Assembly: GCA_016647705.1 (NCBI GenBank)
Contig: CM028336.1
Location: forward strand, 12,470,880-12,534,879
Direction of reading: 5' to 3'
DNA length: 64,000 nt
From: Eucommia ulmoides
Lineage: Eukaryota > Streptophyta > Magnoliopsida > Garryales > Eucommiaceae
Both the position numbers and the translations under genes were made by a program. Shown here piece by piece: positions 36,655-48,746 of the stretch (its first letter is position 1; every line of letters begins with the position of its first letter). The notes beneath the pieces are model-generated. The model worked only from the letters and a program-made list of their open reading frames with translations. It was not told the origin of the DNA and did not search any database.

Positions 36655-36692
36655 AAATGGTACATAAACAAAAATGAAGAAATAAAAATATA
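35525..36692. other. Intergenic, no gene recognised
   Basis: AT-rich with (AT)n near 35797 and a 32-base T run at about 36619-36650. The 36500-36660 stretch resembles part of a TTTGTATTTCTG-type MITE seen elsewhere in the window. Confidence 0.5.
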
Positions 36693-36695
36693 TAA

Positions 36696-37296
36696 CCCCT
36701 TTTGGTAACCGTTTCCATCCCAGAAATTCCCATCTCATTTCCAGATTTTTGGGATTTTTGTTTGAGAATGGCATTTGGTAATTTTTATTCTTGTTCACAT
36801 TTTATTCCCATTTGAGAATTGTGCCTATTTTTTTCCTTAAAAAATGAGAAACAAAAAAAAATTGTTTCTTATTATTCCCATCCCATTCTCAAAAATTAAA
36901 GAAGGCCATCGCCGCCGTCCGCCGTCGTCTGCCATCGCCGGCAACCGTCGTCGATCACCTCCAACATCGCCGCCGCCCACCATCTGGCAACTTCCGGCGC
37001 TACCGGCCGGCCACCGTCAGGCACCCGCCGGTCACCGTCTGGCCGCCACCGCCACCGCCACCATCCGGCCAAAACAAAAAAAAAAAATGTTCTCAAAATA
37101 ATTTTTTATTTTTATTTTTTATTTTAGGATAAAATCGTTACCAAATGCGATTCTGTTCCCAAAACAAAAAAAAAAAAAAATTATCGTTACCAAACGCGAT
37201 TCTACTCCTAAGAAGGAAACAAAATTCTCATTCCATTTCATCCCATTCCTATTCCACTGCATGGGATGAGAACATGAATGATTACCAAACGCCACC
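36696..37296. mobile_element. PIF/Harbinger-like MITE, 601 bp
   Basis: The ends are CCCCTTTTGGTAACCG and, reverse-complemented, GGTGGCGTTTGGTAATCA, flanked by TAA at 36693-36695 and 37297-37299, the three-base duplication of the Harbinger group. A (CCG)-rich block at 36900-37075 makes the interior unusually GC-rich. The segment GATAAAATCGTTACCAAATG near 37128 is related in reverse to 35168-35195. A hAT assignment is less likely. Confidence 0.55.
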
Positions 37297-37299
37297 TAA

Positions 37300-38221
37300 G
37301 GTTCCATTAGTTATGTTTTGTGTGGATTTTTGTTTCTGTTGGCTGGAAAACTAAGAACAAAAACATAAATATTAAAAAATATTTTTATATATTTGTGATC
37401 ATCCTATTGATTTTCAGATTAGATATTTGATAACACACGCCAGATATGTCTCTAAATTTTGGTGTTTATTCTAAATTTTCATATGAGAAAAGACAAATAT
37501 GTAGGGAAAAAGCACCGAAAACAAGTTACCTAACAAAACACGATGTACAACTGTAAAATCTCAACTCATATTTAAAAAAAAAAAATAGATTTATCACCGT
37601 CAACATTACTATCAAGTTTGAATATGAATCTTATATTCAAATATCTGTTGAATGAAATATCTTGTAAACTTTACAAGATATTTGCGTTTCTTACAAAGTC
37701 AGAAGAATAAATTGTTGGTAAATTATGGTAAAAAATTAATTATTAATTAGAGGATAAAAATAAAAAAGAAACGGTTCTGATTTCTTTGTTACAAAAATAT
37801 TTCAGATGATATTACAAGAAAAAATATTACAATCTAAAAAAAAAAAAAAAAAAAACAGAAGGAAGAATAATTGTTGTAAAATAATAAAACAAACAGAAAC
37901 ATAATACTTATTGTGTAATAATAAGAAATAAAAATAGAAATATTAGAATAGAAGATCGAGACAAACATTTAACGATTTGTCCTTAAAGTAGATTTCGCTC
38001 TTGTTAGGTGCTTATGGTTGAATGAGCGTCTATCTCCCAAGATATAACAATCAGACTGCTAATGGTACTAGTACTAGAAACCAGAAGTCAGACAAACAAG
38101 AGAAGTGCAGAACTCTTTCAAGAACTCTCTCAAAACAAGAGCAACGAAGGCAGAAGAAACTTTATGTTGAAAATAAGAATGCAATGCGACTTATGGATGC
38201 CTACTGTTGAGAATTCATGCC
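37300..38221. other. Intergenic, no gene recognised
   Basis: AT-rich. Frames at 38022-38210 and 38062-38271 encode short Gln/Lys-rich peptides running into the solo LTR and are not supported as genes. Confidence 0.5.
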
Positions 38222-40199
38222 CATTTTGTCACGACCGGTCCCGGACACCCGTCATCCCAGGGTCAGCATGACGACAACATGACATCACCTGAACATTCAA
38301 CCAACTAATATATTCTTATGCATACATCACTATACAATCATCTATACATGATATACATAATCTCTCATATAGGGACACACCCATCCTCAAATATAAATAT
38401 ACTGGAATATAAATTACCCATGAACCTCTCACTTATTCACTTCTCAAAATACTCTCATATGACTCCACCTAGTACCAGTAGGAGACCAACTCCTAATTGC
38501 TCTACCTACGAGTGTACTGCCTTCTTAATAAAAACCTTTTTAATAGTAAAAAATTTATTTAATACAACATTTAAATGGATCAAGCATAACGTATATAAAC
38601 CAACACATTTTAAACAGTAGTATAAAAATCATATACCACGAGAAACTCATTTTTCCTACCATTTCGGAATCATCATCATCATCATATATATATATTAAAT
38701 ATATGAAATCCATCTAAACCATCCAATATAAAATAATATGATAAAACACCCAATCTCAAATACCACACCACCACACCACTCACTGGCTAGCCATAGTGAT
38801 CGTTTAATCTTACGATCGGGAGTTGCAACAGTACCGTACCATCCGTAGGATATGCCTTCCTAGTGGACCTAACTGCGTAGATAATCACCTACCGAACGTC
38901 TCCAGAGGACATAATATTAATAACCTCCAGCCGGACTACCCTCCGAACAGGACATAATATCAACAACCTCCAGTCGGACTACCCTCCGGACATGACATAA
39001 TATCAACAACCTCTAGCCGGACTACCCTCCGAATAGGACGTAACACTATGGCATAGTCCAACCAACAACATTGTCAAATCAATAATATCATCAAACTACA
39101 AATCAATAGCAAAATCATCGCTCTGCAGAAGCAGATAATCATCACTCTATCGAAGCAGACAACTATCACTCTGCCAAAACAGATAATCACTACTCTGCCG
39201 AAGCAGATAAAATCAATAGCATCGTCACAACAATATCGTCAAATCACAAACATCAACCTCTATTTTCAAAACCGATTTAATCAAAAAACCTGTTTTTCAC
39301 TTTCTTTAAAAAAAACAACTAATTTCAACAAAAATCATTTTTCCATCTTTGTTTTTAGAAAACCAGGTATTTTTCCACTCTCTTTTAAAACTGCAATAGC
39401 CAACAAATCATTTTTCAACTTTCTTTTTAAAACCAACATAATTCAACGAAAATCCACTTTACCAACTCACCCAAAACTTGCTTGATCCATATCATTTATA
39501 AAATCATCTAATTTTAAGTAAACACATTTTTCATCATATATATATGAAAATAGGTTTGCAAGAAGACAGTACACTCACTTGGTAATCCGCTCCGAAAACA
39601 TCTATATGCTATCGATCCTTCGGTGCCCACGAACCTAGTCATGACAAGGCCTAAGTTAATATTTTATGTAAAAATACCCTATCCGCACCATGTAGGCCCT
39701 AATTTTTCATAATTTCCTATTCCCCGCCTTTTATTCGAAATATTTCTATTCGTCTAATATCGCTTTGTTAAAATTTACGATATCAAATTTATTCATGTGA
39801 ATGGTCTCACTATTTTTTCTATCGCCATTTCGATTTAGACAATTAAATACATATATTAAAGAAGTTCGAAGTTCTATCTTTCCCGGATTTTCCACCGGTC
39901 TACGATGAGTTTTAGGTTGTATTGGGGAGGTTTGTGTAATTTTCCTTTTTCCTTTTCTTTCCTTTTTCTTTCTCTCTCTTTTCCCGCGTTTCTTCTTCCC
40001 GTTTCCTGTTTCTGTTTGAGCTCCTGGTTCAGCCTCACCTCTGCGGCAAAGTCCCCACTGTTGCGGTAAAGCGATCCCCTTCTTTTCTGCTATACGTACT
40101 GATCCTCCACCGCCTAGGCGAAAGAACCATCGCCTAGGCGAACTCCTCTGTTTTCTGTTTTGTGTTTCTGGTTTAGCCTCTCTCTCTCTCTCCTCGTCA

Positions 40200-40660
40200 C
40201 TTTGATCACCCTCACCTGAATGTCTATACACACACAACACACACACATGCACACCGTAATAACATACACACACACACACCCCGCAACAATTGAATACACA
40301 CACACCTACACATTCAGTCCATACATACACTGATCCAGCAGCACACACACTCACGTACAAAACTCCCACACGCACACATAATCATGCACATACACACACG
40401 GCAACACCACCGGTGAGTTTTCTCTCCCTAACCCACCGCCGGTGACACCCCACCAGAGTGAACGACCACGCCGTCGATTGGACGGACAACACACACACAC
40501 ACATCATACACACAATGAAACACATGCACACACATAATCATGCTAAAAAACACACACATACACACAATCATATACACGATCATCACCACCACCGGTGATG
40601 GAACGACCCAACCCACACATATACCCACACTAAAGGAAAATAGAGGAATCACACACATAC
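40200..40660. repeat. (CA)n-rich block in solo LTR
   Basis: Interrupted ACACAC tracts broken by CATGCACA and ATCATG words; in the element's sense orientation they are (GT)n. Confidence 0.9.
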
Positions 40661-41019
40661 TTACCGATGGCGGCGACAATCACCCAAACACCCCTGCCGA
40701 CGACGAGACACGCCCACCGATTCTCTCTCTCTGGTTTTCTCACAGCTGAACGGCAACCCACCACTGGCCACACTCTTCATCTCTCTCTGTTTTCTCTTTC
40801 TTTTTCTGTTGTATATGTGTTTGTATGTATGTATGTATGTATATACATATGCTGAAAAACCCAAGCCTCTCACTGACCGACAGTTTCTCTTTCTTCCTTT
40901 CTCTCGTCGTTTCTCGATTCTTCTCCCGATTTCTATATATGTGTGTGTGTGTGTGTATGCGTGTGATAATAAGGCCGGACAGGTGGCCCCTCTCTCCTCC
41001 ATTTATTTTCACCGCCATT

Positions 41020-41021
<2 letters not shown>

Positions 41022-41064
<43 letters not shown>
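41022..41064. repeat. (AT)n microsatellite
   Basis: About 21 uninterrupted AT units near the end of the solo LTR. Confidence 0.97.
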
Positions 41065-41067
<3 letters not shown>

Positions 41068-41274
41068 TAAATAAATAATTGCACAAAACCCCCTTTATTT
41101 TAGTTAAGTTTATGAATTAAACCAAATTTTATTTTAATGTTTGAAAATTTTCAATTCGGCCCCTGAAATTTTTGTAAATCACACAATAAATATCGCCAAC
41201 CGCCTCGATATTTTTGTAAATTGTCAAATGCAACTAAAATTGTTTGCATCTATAAACCGGGGTCTTACACATTT

Positions 41275-41903
41275 ATAGGGAGAAAAAACTAACATGAAGA
41301 AGTCTGAGATTTAAGACATTCAATGGACAACAGTAACTTTCATGCAGTTACACACCTGAAGAATCTTCAGGTTTTTGTAATTCTCAACAGTTACATACCT
41401 GTACAAACAACCTTCAGGTTGTAACTTCTCTCAAGTTTTAAAACCTGCAATCCGTACTTTAGATTGTATTTGGCCTGAAATTTTTCAGATTTAGTACAAA
41501 ACATATCAAATTCAAGTCAAGCATTCCCCAAGAGGCCCAAGGCCCAAGATCGAGGACCCGGACTCGAACTTGAGCCCGAGCCTCAGGCTGGGTGAGCAGT
41601 TGGTTGGTTGGTCGATAGGTGGCGACGGCACGTGCGGGCATGTGGCTTTATTTATTTTATAGCCTTTAGCCTTATTTTTGTCCATATCTTTCAACGCCCT
41701 AAAGGGCTTACCTACAAGAGGTATCTAGAGTCTTATTAAATAACTTTTCATCTTCTTAGGTTATCGATATGGGATAACCCACAATACACGTCAATCATTA
41801 TCTTCAAGTAGGTACTTTAATGAGTAATTTTAATTCACCTCTTAAATGATTTTACACAAATATACTACATTCATTTCCTCACCAAGAAGAACACATTAAT
41901 ATA
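41275..41903. other. Spacer between solo LTR and MULE
   Basis: 41330-41440 has repeated CAGTTACA(C/T)ACCTG and CTTCAGGTT words arranged partly as inverted repeats. The rest, including short frames on the minus strand at 41459-41694, shows no recognised gene. Confidence 0.5.
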
Positions 41904-41912
41904 TTTTATATA

Positions 41913-42610
41913 GGGTTAATTACACTTTACCCCTTGTAGTTTGACCTATTTGCACTTTACCTCGCTGTAGTTCAAACGTCGCCACTTACCCCTCCTGTGG
42001 TCTTGGGCTAAAGTGCAACGGTTAAGTTTTCCGTTAACTCTAACGGTCAATGGACGGAAGTCAACCAAAATCTGTTAAATAGTGTGAAATGACGTTTATA
42101 CCCTTAAAATATTTTGTAAGGGCTGTTTTTGTATATTCAAAAACTTAAGGGGCTATTGTGTATTTTATGTTTCATCTTCTTCCCTTCTCTCTTTCTGTTG
42201 CTTCGTCCGCCATCTCCAGTGAACTCTCTCTCTCCGGCGAGGATTCTCCGGTTCTCTTACGGCCACTACCACACCACGCCAATCACACCACACCACGCCA
42301 GCCACACCATCACCACCTTATCTCTTTCTCTATCTATCTCTCTCTATATATATACACACACACAAAACCACCACCACCAGCACGACAACTTCTTACCACC
42401 ACCGAAGGCCACCACTACACCACCACCACCACACCACAAGAAAAAAAAAAAAAAAAACACTCTTAGAAATCAAAAACCCACATCTTCAAAGAAGCTCCGG
42501 AACTGCGGCAACGAAGAAACGGCGGCAATGAATAAAATCTCCAACGACGACTAAGGCAAACAACCACCACCTCTCCTACGTTCTCTCACGCCAACCACAC
42601 CACCAACACC

Positions 42611-42653
<43 letters not shown>

Positions 42654-42793
42654 CACAAAAAAAAAAATAGATCCAAGCATTGGATTTAAAGATCCGAAGG
42701 TTGGATCAATAAAACCACCACCACCACACCAACGATGTACCGCCACCGCCACACCAATGATGAACCACCACCACCTTATCTTTTTTTTTTTTT

Positions 42794-42839
<46 letters not shown>

Positions 42840-43487
42840 TATACACACACAAAACCACCACCACACCACATAAGAAAAAAAAAAAAAAAAAAAAAAATCT
42901 CTTAGAAATAAAAAACCCACATCTTCAAAGAAACTCCCGAACTGAGGCAATGAAGAAACGGTGGCGACGAATAAAATCTCCAACAACGACTACGGTAAAC
43001 AACCACCGCCTCTCCTACGTTCTCTCTCTATATTTCTCTCTCTCTCTCTCTCTCTCTGTTTCTCTCTGCTCTTCTCTCTCTATGCTTTCTCTATCTCTAG
43101 CCGAGCACCGGCATCGTGGGTTTAGTGAAGGGGAACACCGCCGAAGGACGAATGTCGTGGTGGTGCGGCGTGGTTGGTTGGGGTTGGCCGGCAAGGTTGA
43201 CGGTGGCCGGCGTAGGGTGGTGCACCACTTGGGAAGAAGGATGAAAAATGAAATAAATACATTTTTTACTCTTAAAGTTTGGACAATATTTTTAATTAAC
43301 CTATTGAATTAGTTTTAGTAAAATGACAAAATTACCCTTAATTTTAAAGTGAGATGACAACTTTACCCTTAATTTTAACCATTACACTTTAGTCCAAGAC
43401 CAGAGGGGGGCAAAGTGGCGACGTTTGAATCACAGGGGGTAAAGTGCAAATGGGTCAAACCATAGGAAGATAAAGTGTAATCAAACC
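41913..43487. mobile_element. MULE without transposase, 1,575 bp
   Basis: TTTTATATA flanks both sides (41904-41912 and 43488-43496). The inverted ends begin GGGTTAATTACACTTTACC and GGTTTGATTACACTTTATC and remain similar for about 100 bp through TTCAAACGTCGCCACTT. The interior carries CCACCACCA-rich and (CT)n(AT)n tracts and a 439-bp-period duplication. Subterminal TATTCAAAAACTTAAGGGGC near 42136 matches the element at 27777. No transposase; frames such as 42129-42554 and 42950-43312 are low-complexity. Confidence 0.9.
42461..43060. repeat. Internal tandem duplication of the MULE (439-bp period)
   Basis: TCTTAGAAAT at 42461 and 42900 begins two units sharing AAACCCACATCTTCAAAGAA, AACTCC(G/C)GAACTG, AATAAAATCTCCAAC and CCTCTCCTACGTTCTCTC. 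Confidence 0.88.
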
Positions 43488-43974
43488 TTTTATATATTTC
43501 CCACAAATAATTGGGTCACAAAATACCCAAAAAAATCATTTGATACAACACAAATTCTTAACTTCAAATAGTTTAAGTGAATGTTGAGTCATTTTTTTTT
43601 TTTGGTTAAGAGTTAACATTAATAAATTAATGGGTTTATTCCACTTATTTCCCCTATCATTTTGTGCAAAATTATAATGAGGTTTTTATTATTTAGTCGT
43701 TATTTAAGAGATCATTTAGGGAAAAAAAAATATTTTCAACTGTTCATTTAGGGATCAGATCTCAAGGTAAAACCAATTAAGTTTTTGGTCCTTGGCAGAC
43801 AAAAAAGAGTCTTAGAAAGACACAAATATGCCTGAACAAACATAATACAATAAAATTTTCTTCTCACTGCTCACTCATACTCACTCCATCGTCTCTCTCT
43901 CTAAATTGTTGGGTCCAACATTCACTTTCTATCATCTCCTTCACTCTAAACCCTAACATTTTTCTCTCTCTCTC

Positions 43975-44265
43975 TCTCATTAGATGAGGCGAAGATCTTA
44001 TCCAACGGCCTTGTGGACTTGCGACAACGAAGAGCTTGCGACTGGTATGTGGTTTTGCGACGGCGAAGACGAATGGCGAAGAGCTTGCAACGGCCTTGTG
44101 GTATTGCAAAGAAACTAGATCTCTTTATCTCTTTCTCTCTCTCATCAGATATGGCGAAGATCTGATTCGACGACCTTGTAGACACTTACGACGGTGAAGA
44201 CGAAACAGCGAAGAGCTTGCGACAACCTTGTGGTTTTGCGATGGCCTTGTGGTCTTGCCAAAAAA
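43975..44265. repeat. Degenerate GAAGAGCTTGCGAC repeats
   Basis: The words GGCGAAGAGCTTGC, AACGGCCTTGTGG and TTTTGCGA(C/T)GG recur four or five times at uneven spacing, with two related larger units beginning near 43977 and 44144 (TCATTAGAT/TCATCAGAT). Confidence 0.7.
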
Positions 44266-44828
44266 CCAGATTTCTCTCTCTATCTCCTTTTATAATCTTA
44301 AATCTAGGTTTCCAGATCTTAAAAATCAGATCTGGAGTTTCGAGATCTAGTTTTTCAGATCTAGAAACCCAAATTTGGGTTGATTAGGGCTTAGATTGAA
44401 GGTAGATTTATCTATCTTATTTTCCACCTCTTCAATCGTCTTGAATTTGTTCATGTTTGGGTTGATTTTGTTCATTTATCTGAATTGATCCCCTTGAGCT
44501 GGTTTCTAACGACTATCAGCTCGTTTGGGTGTATCGATTTCAAACAGTGATATGTTCATCTGGTAATAATTGTTGAATTTGTTTATGTTTTGAGAAGCTC
44601 TTGATTTTCGGATGAGATATCTTCAAAGATTTAGGTGTTTTAGTTGAGGTTTCTGTACTGGATTGGGTTTTATCAGATCTGGAAATTAATTCAGATCTGT
44701 TTTTTTTTTTTTTTTTTTTTTTGTCAAAAGACATTTGTGGTGTAATAAGAAACGGAGGTTGAATGTGGTTTGGTGGTGATGATGGTGGGGATATGAATGG
44801 TAGTGAAGGTGGAGGGGGTGATCATTTT

Positions 44829-45580
44829 ACGTTAACGTTAATGTTTTTGTGTGATTTTTTTCTCATATGTTTGTCTGGACAACATGAAATGCGTTAACGT
44901 TAACACCGAGAGAGACTAAAAAAAATGTGTATTAACGTTAACGCAAACTCAAGCCAAACACACATTTAGTTAAGAATGACAAAATATCACATACGTAGTT
45001 AATGTTAACGCGCACAAAATAAAAATATGTAACAAGACGTTAATGTAAATGTTCAAGCAAAATACGTTAACGCATAGAACCCCTTCTCCCCCCCCTGGCA
45101 CGCGGGAAAATGAAATACGTTAACGCTAAAATCCACAATTCGATGGTGAAAATACGTTAACATTAACACACACAAAACAGATAAGGAAGATACGTTAACA
45201 TGAACAAATACAAAAAGAACATGAATGCGTCAACGTTGACGTGAAATTCAAATCGTAATTTCGTAACATTTGCAAGGTTTGACTTAAAAAAAAATAAAAA
45301 AATAAGGGAAGATGTATTGTTGAAGATTTACGTTAACATCATGTTTGAGTTGAGTTTGCATTAAATACGTTAACGTAAACACACACACAAAAAAAAAAAA
45401 AAAAAAACATGAAATACGTTAACGTTAATGTACACAAACAAATGAGAAAAATGTGTCAACATGAAATACACAAAAAAAAAATATAAAAATATGTTAACGT
45501 TAATGTGAAATTCAAATCGTAATTTTATAATATAGGCAAGGTGTATTACTGAACATTTAAATTAATGTTAACGTTATGTG
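44829..45580. repeat. Array of palindromic CGTTAACG motifs
   Basis: About 16 sites of ACGTTAACG or close variants (for example near 44829, 44892, 44938, 45006, 45064, 45119, 45153, 45190, 45329, 45368, 45416, 45491 and 45567), 30-80 bp apart in both halves of the region, often doubled as CGTTAACGTTAA. GTTAAC would be expected here well under once by chance. Confidence 0.85.
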
Positions 45581-47702
45581 TGCATAAAACAAACTGGTAG
45601 AATTGTAAATATGAGTGAACGGGGAGGCCAAAATGCAAGATATTTTTCCTAAAAATTCTTGGGGTACTGAAAATTTAATTGTGGGTAGTAGAGGTCTAAA
45701 TTCTAAAATGGGTATCTTTAGAGGATCAAAAAATTAATTACCCAATTATAATTTTATCCTATCATTTTAAAAATATCAGTCACCTCCTTGATTAATTAAT
45801 TAATTTATTTATTTATTTTATTTTATTTTTTTTATTTTTTATTTTTTTGTAAAAAGACATCAATAATATTCTCTTATTTAAAAAAAATAATAATAGATTT
45901 TTTTATTCTTTTCTTTTTATAAAAATCCACTAACACTCCCTATTTTTTAAAATATATTTTTAAACCTTTTACTAGTTTTAACAAAATATTTAAAAAGAAA
46001 GAAAGAAAGAAAAGAAGTCTTCTTCTCCCCCTCCTCCCCTCTCTCCTCCACCACCATCACCTTACCTGAACAACTCCTCCCACTCCCATATCGCTGAAAA
46101 ATCCACCCCACCTCCTTCCTCCTCCTCCCTCATTCCCACATAAATCTGAGAGAGAGTAGAGAGCTCTCAAATTTTGTTTCAGAAAAATAAATTTTTAAGG
46201 ACGAATCAAATCAAATTCATGTCAAAAGTACATAAATGGTTTCATTCCAAAATTACCCTTTCTTCATATGTGTATAAAAACAATTTCCACTGAACTTTTT
46301 GCAACTCCATTGATTATTTTGTAAATTTCGCTTAATTTTAGTTTTCAATAAAAAATCCACTAAATTTAATTTTTAATTTGAAAAATTATTAAGTGGACCC
46401 AAATTAAGTATGATATTATCAATTAATCTCAATTGTTTTAAAATTGACTAAACAAACCTGGAGTTTTTTTTAACTGTCCAATCCCAAATTAAAAAATGCC
46501 AGATTTTTTTATGACAGATTTGTCCTTCCAAGATCTGCAGGATTGGAAGTTTTCATATTTAATCATTGTTCCCATGTGTAACGGTTTCCACAACAAAATT
46601 ATCTTATTACAGTCAAAATAACTTTTGTTGTATACATTTTTGTCACAAACTAATTATACATTCAGATTCGTCTGAATAAAATCTTCAAAATGATATCGTA
46701 TTTACTATTTTTTCATTAATTTTCAAATTCATGTTATATTCAACAAATCATTTTCAAAAATTTCAGTTTTTACATACGTGTTGCATTCAACACAATCATT
46801 TACATTAACAAAACACATGTGAGTACGTAATATCTAAATCACATTATCAGTAATTCATGTTACATTCAACACATTCGTATAATTTGTGATAATATCAACA
46901 TTAATAGATGTTATTAATTTTTATTACATTGGATGTTATATTTAACACTTACAGGGACACACAGATTGTAGTGATATTATATATAATATTAACATCACAC
47001 TTAATGTTACATATATATATATCAATCACATGCATCCTAATCTAGAATTCCAAAAAAAAAAAAAAAAAAAAGATTAATATTTCATTTTAAAGATCATAAT
47101 ATATAGATCATTTTGGTGTAAAATATTATTGAACAATAATCACAATTGAGAGAAATTGTAAGTTTTGTTTTTAATTTCATTAGTAGTTTATTACTATATT
47201 TTTTTTCACGTTTTGAGGGTGACAACTCGTATATAGAAGGTAATGATTAATTAATAAAGGTAAATTAGTTTGTGAAATGACAATAGGACAATCCAATTAA
47301 AGAAAATAGTTGGAGTTGATTGGTAGTTTCAACACTCATCTAGGATTGGGTGGTAAGCACCCCTTTTATTATTTATAACATTCCACTAAAAATCTTAAAA
47401 AATATAAAAACATTAAATGTTAAAACGATTAAAATTATTTAATACAAAATTATATTTATTAACAAATTAATTACCAAAACATTATCAAAAATCAATAAAC
47501 GTTCCACTGAGTTTCTATATATCGACTGAATACTAACAATTCCACTAAAATTTTATAATTTCATTGACTATATGATCAAATCTACTAAATATAATAAAAA
47601 GAAGCAATTATACTAAAATTTAAAAAGAAACTCAAATACCTTCATATACATAATTCAAAATTCAAAAATAAAATATTCAAAACAATCAACAAAAGTAAGA
47701 TA

Positions 47703-47884
47703 TCACTTATCCACATAATAATTAAGTGGAATTCCACTAAGAAATATAAAATTTTAAAAATATAAGTTCTGAATAGAAGAATTCAGTTATCGAACCATCA
47801 TCAACCAATACATACCCTACCATATTTTCATAAATAAATCAATAAAAATAAAACAATCATAAAACAAAATTAAATGATCCAAAA

Positions 47885-47927
<43 letters not shown>

Positions 47928-48050
47928 CTTATCCACATAATAATTAAGTGGAAATTCACTGAAAAAATCAAGGAAAATCTAGTAAAAATTACATAACCCA
48001 AAAAATATAGGTTTTGAATAAAAGAATTCAGATAATGAACTATCATCAAC
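47703..48050. repeat. Tandem duplication, 222-bp period, with A37 run
   Basis: TCACTTATCCACATAATAAT begins units at 47703 and 47925; both continue through AAGTGGAA and AGAATTCAG. A run of 37 A (47888-47924) lies directly before the second unit. Confidence 0.88.
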
Positions 48051-48711
48051 TTAGACTATATAAATCAATTGAAAATCAAAATTGAACAACTCGGATCCAT
48101 TGAATTCAAAAAAAAAAAAAAAAACACACTGTTGAAATCGACCAAGACTGTGTTTTAAGCAAGATTAGATTAGATTTAGCCTAGATCTAACCAAATCTTG
48201 AAGCAATGGAGACGACGAACAGATCAATGGTCGACGGTGAACAGAGCGATGGATGAAGAAGACGACGATAGATAGAGATGGCAATAAACACAGAATGAAC
48301 AGAGCAATGATGTAGGTGACGCGATGGATGGAGGTGATGGATCGGATCGATTGTGACGGCGAGGGAAATAGAGATTGGTGGTGGTAAGCAGATCTAGCCT
48401 AGATCTAACCAGATCTATGCTAGATTGGTATTGGAGCTATATGTGTGAGAGAGAGAGAATTTACTGTTTTGTTATATTAAAATTGAATGATAATTTTGTC
48501 ATTAAAAAATATTAATAGGAGTTGGTATATAATTTTTTTTAAATAAAATTTATTTGAGTGAATCTTAAACAAATTGTTTGATTTTAATATTTGGTATTAT
48601 GGAAGAAAACTCAATATAATATATCAACCGTCTCTTTCTGATGATCTCGTGACATTTGCCAAACATAAAGTGCTCTCCCATGTTAATCTTCAACTAACAA
48701 AGTTTCTTTTG

Positions 48712-48746
<35 letters not shown>

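Larger units (their letters stand above)
38227..41269 (-). mobile_element. Solo LTR, family X copy 2 (3,043 bp)
   Basis: Starts TGTCACGACC and ends GGGGTCTTACA, with CATTT on both sides (38222-38226 and 41270-41274). It aligns with the 22747-25169 LTR at both ends and at ACGATCGGGAGTTG, AGAAGACAGTACACTCAC and CGAACCTAGTCATGACAAGG. It is longer because of (CA)n-rich sequence at 40200-40660 and (AT)n at 41022-41064. The 209-codon minus-strand frame at 39746-40375 and nearby frames are translations of GT/CA-rich sequence, not genes. Confidence 0.93.
43679..45743. mobile_element. Probable MULE-like insertion carrying CGTTAACG array
   Basis: AATTATAAT occurs at 43670-43678 and 45744-45752, and the outer flanks join into sequence resembling the GGGTTTATACC-type MULE (43632: GGGTTTATTCCACTTATTT; 45755: CCTATCATTTTAAAAATATC). 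The termini (GAGGTTTTTATTATTTAG; reverse right end GGGTAATTAATTTTTTGATC) are only weakly inverted. The interior has degenerate repeats at 43975-44265 and the array at 44829-45580. Confidence 0.45.

Noticed and set aside
36900..37096. A GC-rich frame as a host exon
   Set aside because: It is a CCG-repeat block in a MITE with a TAA target duplication, and both strands give open frames for the same reason.
39746..40375. A 209-codon frame on the minus strand, the longest after the kinase exon
   Set aside because: It lies wholly in the solo LTR 38227-41269 and is largely a translation of (GT)n and CT-rich sequence; no domain is seen.
42129..42554. A 141-codon frame with His/Thr/Pro-rich sequence
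   Set aside because: It is a product of CCACCA and (CT)n tracts inside a MULE, and a second copy of the underlying DNA is frame-shifted.
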